The notes beneath the pieces are model-generated. The model was given only the letters and a program-made list of their open reading frames with translations. It ran no database searches and was not told where the DNA came from. A stretch of 64,000 nt of DNA, taken from NCBI RefSeq assembly GCF_049331405.1, contig NZ_CP186274.1:2046001-2110000 (forward strand), in the 5' to 3' direction. The stretch is from PoT sp049331405. GTDB taxonomy: Bacteria > Planctomycetota > Planctomycetia > Isosphaerales > Isosphaeraceae. A program made the position numbers and the translations under genes. Positions 25,487-36,250 of this stretch are shown piece after piece; the first letter of the stretch is position 1; every line of letters starts with the position of its first letter.

Positions 25487-26571
25487 GCCACATCCCGGAT
25501 CTCCGCCTTCACCTCGCTCGCGTAGCGGGCCCGGCTGAAGTTCGCGACATGGGCGAGGCCGCGCTCGACATGCCCGGCTCGCCGCGTCGGATCTTCGAAG
25601 AGGCCTTTCGTTGCCGAAGCGATCGCATCGGGGCTCGGCGCGTCGAGATACCAGGGAGCGTCGCCGCCCGCCTCGGTCAGGGCGCTCGTGCGCAGGGTGA
25701 CGACCGGGCAGGCGCTGGCCATGGCCTCGACGACGGGGAGCCCGAAGCCCTCGTAGTCGGACGGATAGAGCAGGGCGACCGCACTCGCGAGCAACCCACG
25801 CAGGACGGGCTCTGAGACGTGCCCGGCGCGGATGACTCCCTCGGCGGGACCCGGCAAATCGCCCGGGTCATCCGGCCCGGCGAAGACGAGTCGGTGCGTC
25901 GGATTCACGGCTCGATGCCGAGCAAATCCCTCGAGGATCGCGGGGATGTTCCTCCTCTTCGAGCGCTTACCGACGAAGAGAAAAAACGGCGAGTCCCCCA
26001 ATCCAACCAGCTTCCGGGCCTCCACGACCTCGGGCGAATCCCCATTCAGAGGCCGGAATTCGGGCTCGGGGCAGAGGTAAATCACCCGGATCCGATCCTC
26101 GGGAACCCCATGCACTCGCATGACGTCGGCGGCCGTCGATTGCGAGGGGACCAGGATTCGCGTCGCCTTACGAGCCGCCGAGCGATAGCGACCGCTGAAC
26201 CGAATCCGGACGTGCCAGGGGAAGCTTTCCGGCACGACCCAGGGCAGGGTGTCATAGATCACGAGCACGGTCTTGCCGCGCCAGGGGATCGGGACGAGAT
26301 TCGCCGGGGCGAATAAGACATCGTCGGACCGAAGCTCGCGCGCCAGCCCGAACGTCTCCCAGATCAGGCCCGGCCAGTTCGGGCCGATGACCTTGGCCGA
26401 GACGCCGGGAATCTTCGGGATGCGTTCCAGGGCACCAGGCTCGCGCAGCACGATCAGGGTCTCGGGGAGCGGGAAACCAGCGACCTGCCACTCGGCCAGG
26501 AGGCTCTCCAGGCAACGGCCCACCCCGGTCCGCCCGGCGGTGAGCCTCTGGCCATCGATCACCAACCGCAT
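25462..26571 (-). CDS. GT4 family glycosyltransferase (convergent to the cluster)
   Basis: 369 residues. The start LVIDGQRLTAGRTGVGRCL and the later YEGFGLPVVEAMASACPVV are the family 4 nucleotide-sugar pocket; FFLFVGKRSKRRNIPAILEGF carries the basic strand between. It lies on the opposite strand at the end of the glycan cluster and overlaps the last 25 bases of the preceding gene tail to tail. Its upstream region is divergent to the HtrA promoter. The shared chemistry suggests membership in the same pathway under separate control. Confidence 0.9.
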   Translation of the reverse strand: MRLVIDGQRLTAGRTGVGRCLESLLAEWQVAGFPLPETLIVLREPGALERIPKIPGVSAKVIGPNWPGLIWETFGLARELRSDDVLFAPANLVPIPWRGKTVLVIYDTLPWVVPESFPWHVRIRFSGRYRSAARKATRILVPSQSTAADVMRVHGVPEDRIRVIYLCPEPEFRPLNGDSPEVVEARKLVGLGDSPFFLFVGKRSKRRNIPAILEGFARHRAVNPTHRLVFAGPDDPGDLPGPAEGVIRAGHVSEPVLRGLLASAVALLYPSDYEGFGLPVVEAMASACPVVTLRTSALTEAGGDAPWYLDAPSPDAIASATKGLFEDPTRRAGHVERGLAHVANFSRARYASEVKAEIRDVAQASARIS

Positions 26572-26703
26572 CGCGAAGCCTCCTTGAACTTCCCGGCCAT
26601 TCTACACGCTCGAGCCGATCGACCGGACGGAACTTCCCAGGCGTCTCGACCGTCAATACAAAGAAGACCATCAGGTCCCGAGTCTCCGCGGGCTCGGGCC
26701 GCT

Positions 26704-26733
26704 TTGACTTGGGGCTTCGGGCGGGGGTATATT
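26704..26733 (+). promoter_or_regulatory. Sigma-70-type promoter before the HtrA gene
   Basis: TTGACT (26704-26709) and TATATT (26728-26733), five of six matches each, separated by 18 bases. The start point would fall near 26740, giving a leader of about 95 bases. Confidence 0.68.
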
Positions 26734-26834
26734 ATTACCGGCCCTGGAGGTTTCTCCCGGGTCTACCCCGGATGCTGCGCCCCGTGGCGTCCACCAGCTC
26801 CGCCCCCCGTCTCTGGCGTGGAGATTGGCCCGAC

Positions 26835-28140
<1,306 letters not shown>

Positions 28141-28169
<29 letters not shown>

Positions 28170-28422
28170 GGCCACCTCGCGAAAGATCGGGCTCCCAGCC
28201 AAGGAGCACGGGGCGGTCGTCGCCAAGGTCGTCCCCGACAGCCCGGTGGCCGCCTACCTCAAGCCGAACGACGTGATCTACAACATCGACGGCCGCTCGG
28301 TGGCCTCGGCCGAAGAGGCGGTCAAGGTCCTGAATGCTCCTCCCGCACACCCGCCGCTCGTCCTCGAATTCCTGAGGGTCGCCCGAGGCGCCCTCGAACG
28401 CCGATCGGTCCAACTTCCATGA
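28141..28422 (+). pseudogene. Second PDZ domain of the HtrA gene, displaced by a frameshift
   Basis: 93 codons in the reading frame one base ahead of the protease. GLELTTLDEATSRKIGLPA, HGAVVAKVVPDSPVAAYLKP and NDVIYNIDGRSV form an ordinary PDZ2 of a DegP-like protein. Codon use is as G/C-rich at third positions as in the neighbours, so the sequence is conserved rather than decayed. Its TGA stop overlaps the trpD start as ATGA, which suggests that the native protease ended here. There is no ribosome site for independent expression. Either a real frameshift, a sequencing error, or (less likely) programmed frameshifting explains it. Confidence 0.72.
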
Positions 28423-29447
28423 CGAGCCCCCTGACCGACGCGCTGGCCTCCCTGGGAGCCGGCCGCGACCTGACCGTCGAGCAGACCTCCGAAGCAGTCC
28501 GCACGATCATGGCCGGCGAGGCCTCGGAGGTCGAAATCTCGGCCTTCCTGACGGGCCTGAAGGTGAAGGGGGAGACCGCGGAGGAACTGACCGGCGCCGT
28601 CCGCACCGTCCGCGAGCATGCGACCCACTGGGATCCGACGGGACTGCCCTCGCCGCTCGTCGACACATGCGGGACGGGAGGCGACGGGGCGAACACCGTC
28701 AACGTCTCCACAGCCACAGCGATCGTGCTCGCCTCATGCGGCGTCGCCGTCGCCAAGCATGGGAATCGCTCGGCCTCGGGCAACTCCGGCAGCGCTGAGG
28801 TGCTCCAGGAACTCGGCGTGAACGTCGAGGGGCAGCCCGAAAGCGTCAGGCGCTGCCTGGCCGACCTCGGCCTCACGTTCCTCTTCGCCCCGAACTTCCA
28901 CCCGGCTTTGCGGTTTGCCGGCCCCGTCCGCCGCAAGCTCCCCTTCCGGACTCTGTTCAACCTCGTCGGCCCGCTCGCCAACCCCGCGAAGCCCTCGCTG
29001 CAACTCGTCGGCGTCGCCGGCGAGCGCCAGGCGGACCTCGTCGCCGAGGCCCTCTCCCGGCTCGTCGAGACGGAACGAGCGGCGGTCGTGACCGGCTCCG
29101 ACGGGCTCGATGAGATCACGCTCGACGGCCCCACGCAGGTCCGCTGGGTCGAGTCGAGCACGGTGACCCGTCAGACCTGGACCCGCGACGACTTCGGCCT
29201 GCCCGAGGTCAAGGCGAACGAGCTTCGGGTCTCGGGGGCCTTGGAGAGCGCAGGTTTGCTCCGCAAGCTCCTGGCCGGCAATCCCGGACCGACTCGCTCG
29301 ATCGTGCTGGCCAACTGCGCCGCGGCCCTCTTCGTCGCCGGGCGCGTCCCTTCGCTCAAGGGCGGGGTCGACCTGGCCTCGCAGGCGATCGACTCGGGAG
29401 CGTCGGCCAGTCTGCTCGAGCGCTGGCGGGAACTTAGCCACGCCTGA
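28419..29447 (+). CDS. trpD: Anthranilate phosphoribosyltransferase
   Basis: 342 residues. It couples anthranilate to phosphoribosyl pyrophosphate in tryptophan synthesis. Family signatures are clear: VDTCGTGGDGANTVNVSTA (the phosphoribosyl pyrophosphate loop), VAKHGNRSASGNSGSAEVL, FLFAPNFHPALR and FRTLFNLVGPLANPA. The length is normal. It starts inside the last codons of the displaced PDZ2 domain (ATGA). No other trp gene is in the window, so the pathway genes are scattered, as is common in planctomycetes. A very strong terminator follows 74 bases after the stop. Confidence 0.96.
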   Translation: MTSPLTDALASLGAGRDLTVEQTSEAVRTIMAGEASEVEISAFLTGLKVKGETAEELTGAVRTVREHATHWDPTGLPSPLVDTCGTGGDGANTVNVSTATAIVLASCGVAVAKHGNRSASGNSGSAEVLQELGVNVEGQPESVRRCLADLGLTFLFAPNFHPALRFAGPVRRKLPFRTLFNLVGPLANPAKPSLQLVGVAGERQADLVAEALSRLVETERAAVVTGSDGLDEITLDGPTQVRWVESSTVTRQTWTRDDFGLPEVKANELRVSGALESAGLLRKLLAGNPGPTRSIVLANCAAALFVAGRVPSLKGGVDLASQAIDSGASASLLERWRELSHA

Positions 29448-29520
29448 TCGCGGCACGTCGCGCCCGCCCGATTGCCGGCTCGCATTCACAAGAAAAAGCT
29501 CGATCATCGAGCCAAAGAGA

Positions 29521-29560
29521 AAGGCCCCTCGACCCGGCGAAAGCCGGGTCGAGGGGCCTT
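29521..29560. terminator. Strong bidirectional terminator
   Basis: Perfect 18-pair stem closed by a GAAA tetraloop (arms 29521-29538 and 29543-29560), flanked by T-rich sequence in both directions. It lies between the convergent ends of trpD and the Tat oxidoreductase gene. Confidence 0.9.
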
Positions 29561-29590
29561 GGGTTTTGGCGAGGGGTAAACCCCTCCGGC

Positions 29591-31063
29591 TCAGCTCAGG
29601 CCTTCGGCCGGATCCTTGCCGTTGACCCAGTCACCTTCCAGCTTCATGTAGGCCGGGGGCTCGAGGAGCGAGCCTTCGGTGCCGGCCTTCCAGCCGATGA
29701 CCTGGTTGGGCTTGCCGCGGAGCTTGCTGCGCTCTTCCCAGCGAGCGGCCCAGGACTTGTCGGCCTCGGTGATCGCGCCGGTGTCCTTGTCGAAGAAGAG
29801 GGCCTTGCCTTCGCGGTAAGACTGGACGCCCATGTTGACGGTCGCGATCGCGGCGTAGCCGAGGTCGGCCGGGCAGAGGGTCTCCGGGTTCCGCGAGCGG
29901 ACGCACTCGATGTAGTGGTCCCACAGGGCGCGGGTGTCGTCGCGGGGGGCGTCGACCTTGACGTGCTCGACGCCTTCTTCGGTCTTGTTGGCACCCGGAG
30001 GAGCGGGACGGTTCGACAGCTTCTCCTGCTTCACGTCGAAGCCATCGGGGCGGAACATGATCGAGGCCGTGTGGCCGTGGATGACCTCGGGGATGGCGTA
30101 CTGCTCGGAGCACATCGAGGCCGTGACGATGACCTGCAGGCCTTCCTCGTAGTCGGCCACGACCGTGGCGACGTCCGGCACGTCACGACCATCATACTCG
30201 AGGTACAGGCCGCCGCCGCCGACGACCCGGCGCGGGAAGCGGACGCCCACCGCCTGGATCAGGTGGGTGAGCTGGTGGACGAAGAGGTCGGTGTACATGC
30301 CGCCGCCGAACTCCCAGTAACAACGCCACTGGGCGAACTTGGCGCGGTTGAACGGCATGTCCGGGGCGAGGCCGAACTCGGTGCCGAGGAACATCTTCCA
30401 GTCGACCGTGTTCGGGGTCATGTCCTTGCTCAGCGGGTAGTAACGCCACTGGCCGACCGAACCGTTGCGGTAGTACTGGGTCTGGGCCTGCATCACGTGG
30501 CCGATCTTGCCCGACGTGATGAGCTCGTTGGCCTGCTTCCACTTCGGATCCGAGGTCGACTGCACGCCGACCGTCATGATCTGGCGGGTCTTCTTGACCG
30601 TCTCGGCCACGCGACGGGCCTCGTCGATCGTGTGCGTCATCGGCTTTTCGCAATAGACGTCCTTGCCCGCCTCCATGGCGTCGATGGACATCTTGGCGTG
30701 CCAGTGGTCGGGGGTGGCGATGACCACCGCGTCGACATCCTTGTTCTCGAGCACCTTGCGGTAGTCGACCTCGGCCTGCTTGGCCTTGGTCTTCTCCTGG
30801 GCTCGCTGGCGGTTCTTCTCGTACACGTCGCAGACCGCAACGATGTCGACCGGCTTGCCCTCTTCCTTCATCGAAAGGAGGACGTTGATGTGCGCCTGGG
30901 CGCGACCGCCCGGACCGAGGATCGCGAAGTTGAGCCGGTCGTTGGCCCCCTTCACCTTGCCAATGGCGGGATGCGCGAAGGTCCCGGCGGCCACGACAGC
31001 CCCCGTGGCCACGCCCGCGCTCTCCATGAAGCCTCGACGAGTCACCACTTTTTTGTCAGTCAT
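29591..31063 (-). CDS. Tat-exported Gfo/Idh/MocA oxidoreductase
   Basis: 490 residues from the ATG at 31063. The start has a twin-arginine signal: TRRGFMESAGVATGAVVAAG, then an Ala-rich hydrophobic core, so it is folded in the cytoplasm and exported with bound cofactor. The dinucleotide fold follows (FAILGPGGRAQAHI), then the catalytic CEKPMTHTIDEARR and the active-site histidine in GGGMYTDLFVHQLTHLIQ. Planctomycete genomes hold many such proteins, thought to act on sugars from polysaccharide breakdown in the periplasm. It has unusually strong codon bias and could be well expressed. No substrate can be named. Confidence 0.92.
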   Translation of the reverse strand: MTDKKVVTRRGFMESAGVATGAVVAAGTFAHPAIGKVKGANDRLNFAILGPGGRAQAHINVLLSMKEEGKPVDIVAVCDVYEKNRQRAQEKTKAKQAEVDYRKVLENKDVDAVVIATPDHWHAKMSIDAMEAGKDVYCEKPMTHTIDEARRVAETVKKTRQIMTVGVQSTSDPKWKQANELITSGKIGHVMQAQTQYYRNGSVGQWRYYPLSKDMTPNTVDWKMFLGTEFGLAPDMPFNRAKFAQWRCYWEFGGGMYTDLFVHQLTHLIQAVGVRFPRRVVGGGGLYLEYDGRDVPDVATVVADYEEGLQVIVTASMCSEQYAIPEVIHGHTASIMFRPDGFDVKQEKLSNRPAPPGANKTEEGVEHVKVDAPRDDTRALWDHYIECVRSRNPETLCPADLGYAAIATVNMGVQSYREGKALFFDKDTGAITEADKSWAARWEERSKLRGKPNQVIGWKAGTEGSLLEPPAYMKLEGDWVNGKDPAEGLS

Positions 31064-32118
31064 TCCGGTTCGCTCCGGCCAAGGGGAAGGGAAACAGACG
31101 TCGCCCAACTGGCTTGTTTTTTGCTTGAGCCCGAGAAACAGAACGTCACCTTAACGACGTAACGAACGCGAGGTCAAGCGATTGGCCCCCCTCCGCCCGG
31201 ATTCCGCGATCAATCTTTGTTGGAACCATTTCCGGAGCCGGGGTGTCTACATCCTGAAGGCCCCCTCTTCGTGAAAATTCCCGAAAATGCAAGCATGCGT
31301 GACAGATGATCGTTGACAATCGTCGGGGTTTAATCCAGACTCTCATTTAGAATAAGTGCCGTGCTCGTACGTTGTTCTCTACGGGACGTCCCACAGGGAC
31401 GCCGGATCGAAGCCGTCCAGGCCCGTATTGATCGTGGCGAGGTGGTCATGTGTTTCGTGGCGGAGTCGCGAATCGACGCTCAAATTCGAGCGGCTGCATC
31501 TCAAGGATGTGAGCCTCACCATGTCGCAAGGCCCGGTACTCACGAAGTCTCGCCACCGCCCTGCCGGCTCTACGCTGGCACCGTCTCCGGGCGGATGTGC
31601 AGCAAGAGGGTGAGCCAGGGCGGCTCAATGCGGATCGAGCCGAGCAAGATCCACTGGAGACTCGGAAACAACCTCACGGAATCCGAATTCACGGTCCAAT
31701 CGTCAGAGCCCTTCGCGGCGAGATCGCGTCATTCGAATCCGGGACGCGCACGCAGACTCGCGATCGGATAAATACCGTCGTGGAATCGTGCGCATCATCG
31801 TTGATCCGGCGGCGAATCGGCGATGGACTTCGAAAATAAGGCCCCGCGTCCCGTATTGGTTGGCCAGGGGCCTTGTCTGCGGGAGACGAGCGGCCGGGCA
31901 GAAGGTTGGCAGGAGTCGGTCGGGAATCGCGATGAATCTTTCGAGAAATCGCACTTTCCCGGAACGCGTCGCAGAGGTCGCGGGTTATACGTTTGATGAG
32001 AGCCCTGATTCGATTTCGTACTTTTTCCCAATGAACCCGCACCCGCGGCGAACGACTCTCCAGCCTGCTGAAGACGCTTGTCGGTATAACTTAATAAACC
32101 TCTAATGGTAATGATCAC
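31064..32118. other. 1 kb stretch without a recognisable gene
   Basis: The longest gap in the window. It is relatively A/T-rich at both ends, notably around 31300-31350 and 32000-32115. Several open frames occur in the middle (31356-31840), starting with GTG or in overlapping frames, but the products are low-complexity and different frames are equally open, as in non-coding DNA. It must hold the divergent promoters of the Tat oxidoreductase and the zinc-finger protein. An old decayed gene or an untranslated RNA is possible but not shown. Confidence 0.4.
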
Positions 32119-33117
32119 ATGCCCAAGACCATCCAATGCCACGAGTGCGGGATCGTCCTGAATCTCCCACCGCAATCGTCGGGCAAGCGGCTGAAGTGTC
32201 CCAAGTGCGGGTGCCGGTTCCAGGTCGACTCGGATACCTCGACGTATCCGTCGACCATGGTCAGCGCCCATGACGCACGCCCGTCGTCGTCGCAGACGAT
32301 CCCCCAGGGGCAAACGACAGCGTCCCGCGGGCAAGATGATCTTCTGCTCCCGACCGCCTCGACCGACCTTCGCGAGGCGTTCGACCTCCCCTTGCTGACC
32401 GACCTCGCGGCCCCCTCGTCGACGCCCTCGGCCGGCACCGCCACGAAGGCCCAGGCGGGAGATGCCCTGGCACTCTTCCAGGAAGAGAAGAAGCCCGCCC
32501 GTCGCCCCAACGCCGCGGAGGCACGCTCCCAGGCCAGGCGATGCCCGACCTGCAGCAACGTCGTCCCGGTCGGGATGTCGATCTGCTCGAGGTGCAACCT
32601 CGACCTCGAGTCCGGCGCGCGCATCGACCTCGATGACGACCTCATGCCCGAGGCGCCCGTACGTGCGTCCGGGCCCCCGCTGCCCGTGACCGTCATCGCG
32701 CTGATCGCGCTGCTCGGCTGCGTCCTCTCGGCCGCCTACTCGACCGTGCAGTGGAAGCGGGGCGTCGACGGCTGGCTCTACTTCATCCCCATCTGCCTCT
32801 TCGGGGCGTTCGCGGCCGTGCACCTGCTGCGAGGCCACACCGCCAAGCTCCTGATCGTGGCGCTCAGCCTGGCCGCCATGATCAACGTCGTCGCCTTCAT
32901 CGCGATGCCGATCTACCTCGCCGCCGAGGAGACTCAGATCGAGCAGAATTCCCTGCCGATCGACGACGAGAACACGGAGAGCGTCGCGATCCAGCCCATG
33001 ACCGACCGACTCGACATGAATCGGTTGAGCCTGGGAGTCGTCAACCTGATCCTCTACGCCGGCGTCGCCGTCTACCTGTCCTCGGCGAGCGTACGCAGGC
33101 ATTACGCGCGGACCTGA
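32119..33117 (+). CDS. Zinc-finger (MJ0042-type) membrane protein
   Basis: 332 residues. The N-terminus has a four-cysteine finger, Cys7-x2-Cys10 and Cys27-x2-Cys30, of the MJ0042 type. A long disordered Ser/Thr/Pro-rich linker follows, then a second ribbon near 142-160 (CPTCSNVV to CSRC). After that come about four membrane helices between 182 and 325 (PVTVIALIALLGCVLSAAY, FIPICLFGAFAAV and others). Similar architecture is common in planctomycetes and Isosphaera relatives, with no known function. The fingers would lie in the cytoplasm. The leader just upstream is A/T-rich and lacks a good ribosome site, so initiation may be weak or leaderless. Confidence 0.8.
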   Translation: MPKTIQCHECGIVLNLPPQSSGKRLKCPKCGCRFQVDSDTSTYPSTMVSAHDARPSSSQTIPQGQTTASRGQDDLLLPTASTDLREAFDLPLLTDLAAPSSTPSAGTATKAQAGDALALFQEEKKPARRPNAAEARSQARRCPTCSNVVPVGMSICSRCNLDLESGARIDLDDDLMPEAPVRASGPPLPVTVIALIALLGCVLSAAYSTVQWKRGVDGWLYFIPICLFGAFAAVHLLRGHTAKLLIVALSLAAMINVVAFIAMPIYLAAEETQIEQNSLPIDDENTESVAIQPMTDRLDMNRLSLGVVNLILYAGVAVYLSSASVRRHYART

Positions 33118-33169
33118 GCAAGGTCCGACATGCTCCGATTCGTGCCTTCCCTCATTCGATCGATGGCTT

Positions 33170-33199
33170 GCGACGGCCCTGAGACTCTCAGGCCGTCGC
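33170..33199. terminator. Possible bidirectional terminator
   Basis: Inverted repeat GCGACGGCC..TGAG / CTCA..GGCCGTCGC with a single C bulge and a three-base loop, at the convergent ends of the zinc-finger protein and the GNAT gene. It includes the GNAT stop codon. No T-run follows. Confidence 0.5.
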
Positions 33200-34456
33200 A
33201 CTATCCAGAGGGCTGCGCCAGACGGGACGGAGCGGGAAGAGGACTCGAGCCGCATCGATGGCCGTGCCGGTGGAGGTCTCGAAGCCTTCCTCGAGCGCGG
33301 CCTGATCGATGTCGATGTGGCCCAGCATGAGCCGGGCGAAGGTGGCCGTCGAGAGCGTCAGGTGGCGGCGGCTCAGCTTGTCGTGCTCGATCCTCGAGCC
33401 TTTCTCTTCGATGTGGATCAGCCAGCGTCGGTCTCCCACCGTGAGCCCCAGTTCGAGGGGCAGGGAGGTGCCGGCTTCCGTCGCGCGCCGGGTCAACTCG
33501 GGCAGGACGGCCTCGAGGAACTTGTCGACGTCCGGGATGTGATACATCGACGACGTGCCGTCGTACTCGTCCTGATCGACGACCTTGCCCGAGGCCGTTC
33601 GGAAGGCCTCGAGCACCGGGTGATCCGACGGGGCATGCACGATGACTTCGGGATAGGCCCGCTCGAGGGCCTCGGCCCTGACGCGTCCCAGAAGCGCCTT
33701 GAGGGCCTGCGGGTAGGCGGTGTTGTAGGCGATCTCGAGGATCTTGTGATCCTTGACGAACGCATATCCGCGCACGGCCTCGCCCTGACAGGCAACCCAG
33801 ATTACGTGGGCATATTTCCGCCCGATCATCCATCGCCAGTAATCTTCGGACCGGACGATGGTGCCGTTCGTCCGGGCGTACTGCTCTTCATAGAGCGACA
33901 TGAGGTCGTTGAGCTCGACCTGCCGCCAGGGGCGGACGTGCCAGAATCCGCCACGCCCTTCGACGACCCCGTCGCTGGCCTGGGGGAGGTTGCGGCTCAA
34001 GGTCTGGCCGAAGCTCTGCCGGCCGCAGACGCCCCAGCCGAGCGGGCGGTAGAACTGGGGCATGCCCGTGGTGAGGGCCTGCACGACGGAGCCGGTCTCG
34101 CGAGCCCGGTCGTCGGAGAGCCGCATGAGGTTCTGCGCGAATCCGAGGCCGCGGTATTCGGGCAGCGTGCCGACCCACATCACGCCGTTGAGCGCGATCT
34201 GCGAGGCGCCATACCTGACCTTGCGCTCGGTCAGGTGGACGTGACTGACCACCCGGCCGTCGACCTTGACCAGGAGCCGTTGCTCGGGCCTGTAGGCCGG
34301 GTCGTTGAGGGCGCCGAGGAATGAGTCGCGATCGGGGCCGTGGAAGACATGGAGCAGGGTTTGGTAGACCGCCTCGTGGTCTGCCTCGGTGCCGAGGCAG
34401 AACTCGACGGATCCTCGACGAAACGGGAGCCGGATGGCCGGCGCGGGAGCTTTCAT
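33188..34456 (-). CDS. GNAT-family N-acetyltransferase (two-domain, Eis-like)
   Basis: 422 residues from the ATG at 34456. Residues about 15-150 are a GNAT domain with the acetyl-CoA loop near VMWVGTLPEYRGLGFAQNLM, where RGLGFA is the Q/RxxGxG/A signature. The middle and end form a second, partly duplicated GNAT domain and a sterol-carrier-like tail (LTVGDRRWLIHIEEKGSRIE), as in Eis-type enzymes. Such proteins acetylate amino groups of sugars, peptides or small molecules. It follows, after 189 bases on the same strand, the BshC-like protein and the GT2. A start at 34522 is also open but adds only a basic peptide. Confidence 0.8.
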   Translation of the reverse strand: MKAPAPAIRLPFRRGSVEFCLGTEADHEAVYQTLLHVFHGPDRDSFLGALNDPAYRPEQRLLVKVDGRVVSHVHLTERKVRYGASQIALNGVMWVGTLPEYRGLGFAQNLMRLSDDRARETGSVVQALTTGMPQFYRPLGWGVCGRQSFGQTLSRNLPQASDGVVEGRGGFWHVRPWRQVELNDLMSLYEEQYARTNGTIVRSEDYWRWMIGRKYAHVIWVACQGEAVRGYAFVKDHKILEIAYNTAYPQALKALLGRVRAEALERAYPEVIVHAPSDHPVLEAFRTASGKVVDQDEYDGTSSMYHIPDVDKFLEAVLPELTRRATEAGTSLPLELGLTVGDRRWLIHIEEKGSRIEHDKLSRRHLTLSTATFARLMLGHIDIDQAALEEGFETSTGTAIDAARVLFPLRPVWRSPLDSATA

Positions 34457-34645
34457 CGGGACGAACACCTTGGCGACACGTCGCTTGCGGTTCAGTGACG
34501 GGCGAAAAAACCGCGCCTCCAAACCAAGGGCGGCGGCTTCACGAGTTCCTCTCTATCGTCGATCGTTCTGAAAACATTCTAAGGCGAAAGGTGATGGTTC
34601 GCCGCAAGCATCACGCGCGATTCGCCCGATTTTTTTCCGGAGGGG

Positions 34646-36250
34646 TCAGCCAGGCCACACATCCCCTTCGGCCAGAGCATCCCGCAGCCTGGACTCGGAG
34701 TGGAGCACGAGGGAGTATTCCCGGTTCCTGGCCAACGCGTTGCGACGCAGCCCCTGGCGGACCTCGGCCTGTTCCTCGGTCAACTGCTGACGTGTATCGA
34801 CCATCAGGGGCTGGAGCGCCTCGTTGCAGCGCCTGATTTCGAGGAAACGGGCCTTCCTCTCCTGCGGCGTGACCTGCGGGGCGAGGATCGCCCGCCGCTT
34901 GGCCTCCACCCAGCCCAGGGCCTCGCTCGAAGGTGCCCCATTGAGATATCGGTCGGGGTTGTACGTGAGGTCTCGCAGCGTCCGGTCGACCCGATGGAGC
35001 TGATCCGGGGTCGACGGGTCGTTGCCCAGGCCGAGCCAGAGGGTCATCGAGAGGGTCAGGTACGAAGGGGGCTCGATCCGGAAGAACTGGCGGACAATCT
35101 CGTCGCCGAGTTCGTCATACTTCGCCCCGCCGATCCCGTGGATGAAGATGTTGCCCAGCAGGAGGCGGGAGAACATCGTCGTCGTCAGGGCCCGGCTCCG
35201 CAGTCGAATCCGGCGAGCCGGCAGCGTCAGGAGTTGATCGACGGCGCAGCAGGCTTCGCGATCGGGGCCGAGCGGGATCTCCATCAACGGCTCGTCCTCG
35301 CCGTCGATCCGGAGCTCCATGGACCTGGGTAGCTGCCGGGCAAGCAGCGGCCTGCGTCTCGGCTCGTCGGCCCTCCAGATCCAGAAGGGGGCCTCGAGCC
35401 AACCGTCTCGGCGTGTCAACGCCGGGACGGGGTGGTGCTTGCTGCGGATGCCATACATGGCCCGATAGCGGGCGAGGGCGCTGTTGTGGATGGCCTGGAA
35501 CCGGGGCAAATTCGCAAGAATATGCGACGTGAACCAGTGGAAGGCCTCGGTCTCGCACATGGCGCTCAGCGGGACTTCCAGGTTGTGCATGCCCCAGGAG
35601 GCCTCGAGCGAGCGCCTGGCCGCGGCGAAGCGGAGCCCGATCCGGCGGGTGCTGCGTTTCTGCTCCATCGCCCGAGGCCAGAAGTCGTCGATGATCGGGT
35701 CGGCGACGCTCTTGCCGAGCACCTCGCGGACGTTCCCGGCGAACTGGGCGAACCTCTCCTCGTCGACGACGTTCAGGTCCTCGTAGGGGGTCTCTCCCCC
35801 CCACGAGTCGAAGTCGACGCGCTGAGTCCGGAGGTGTTCGCGATCGAGCACGGGGACGCGGACCGAGGTGGCCTTGGGCAGGTCGTTGTCGACGATCAGG
35901 TTCAACGCGGAGCCGCCCGCCTTCTTCGCGAGGGCGGCCGCGCCGAAGTTCTTGATCCAGACGCCCGGGTGGAACAGTTCCGGCTGGTGCCCGGTGACGA
36001 TCAGGGGGACGGACGGGTCGGGCAGGGCGGGGACGTCGAGTCCGACCGACGTCAGGTAGTCGACCGACTTCTCGAGGATCTGACGCCAGGCCATGAGCCG
36101 CAGGCGGCCGACGACCCGACCCTGGAAGTCGTAGTCCCAGCGTTTGAGCCGCTCGGTGTTGTCCGCCAGCAGCGGCAGGGCATCCGGGATCGGGGGATCC
36201 GCCAGCACGGCGCCGTCGCGCGAGGGGGCCCGCAAGCGGTGGGGGTTCAT
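34646..36250 (-). CDS. BshC-like (bacillithiol-ligase-fold) protein of unknown role
   Basis: 534 residues, with its ATG overlapping the GT2 stop (ATGA). Two regions recall BshC, the cysteine-adding enzyme of bacillithiol synthesis: the nucleotide-loop-like VTGHQPELFHPGVWIKN near residue 80, and FIHGIGGAKYDELGDEIVRQ followed by a helix near 390-430, which aligns by pattern with the glycine-rich segment of BshC. A helical, coiled-coil-prone tail ends the protein, also as in BshC. I recognise the resemblance from memory only, without alignment, and the true substrate is unknown. It might join an amino acid to a sugar amine. Confidence 0.55.
   Translation of the reverse strand: MNPHRLRAPSRDGAVLADPPIPDALPLLADNTERLKRWDYDFQGRVVGRLRLMAWRQILEKSVDYLTSVGLDVPALPDPSVPLIVTGHQPELFHPGVWIKNFGAAALAKKAGGSALNLIVDNDLPKATSVRVPVLDREHLRTQRVDFDSWGGETPYEDLNVVDEERFAQFAGNVREVLGKSVADPIIDDFWPRAMEQKRSTRRIGLRFAAARRSLEASWGMHNLEVPLSAMCETEAFHWFTSHILANLPRFQAIHNSALARYRAMYGIRSKHHPVPALTRRDGWLEAPFWIWRADEPRRRPLLARQLPRSMELRIDGEDEPLMEIPLGPDREACCAVDQLLTLPARRIRLRSRALTTTMFSRLLLGNIFIHGIGGAKYDELGDEIVRQFFRIEPPSYLTLSMTLWLGLGNDPSTPDQLHRVDRTLRDLTYNPDRYLNGAPSSEALGWVEAKRRAILAPQVTPQERKARFLEIRRCNEALQPLMVDTRQQLTEEQAEVRQGLRRNALARNREYSLVLHSESRLRDALAEGDVWPG

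Noticed and set aside
31361..31771. GTG-started frame of 136 codons in the 1 kb gap
   Set aside because: Other frames over the same bases are equally open and none looks like a protein; kept only as a remark on the gap.
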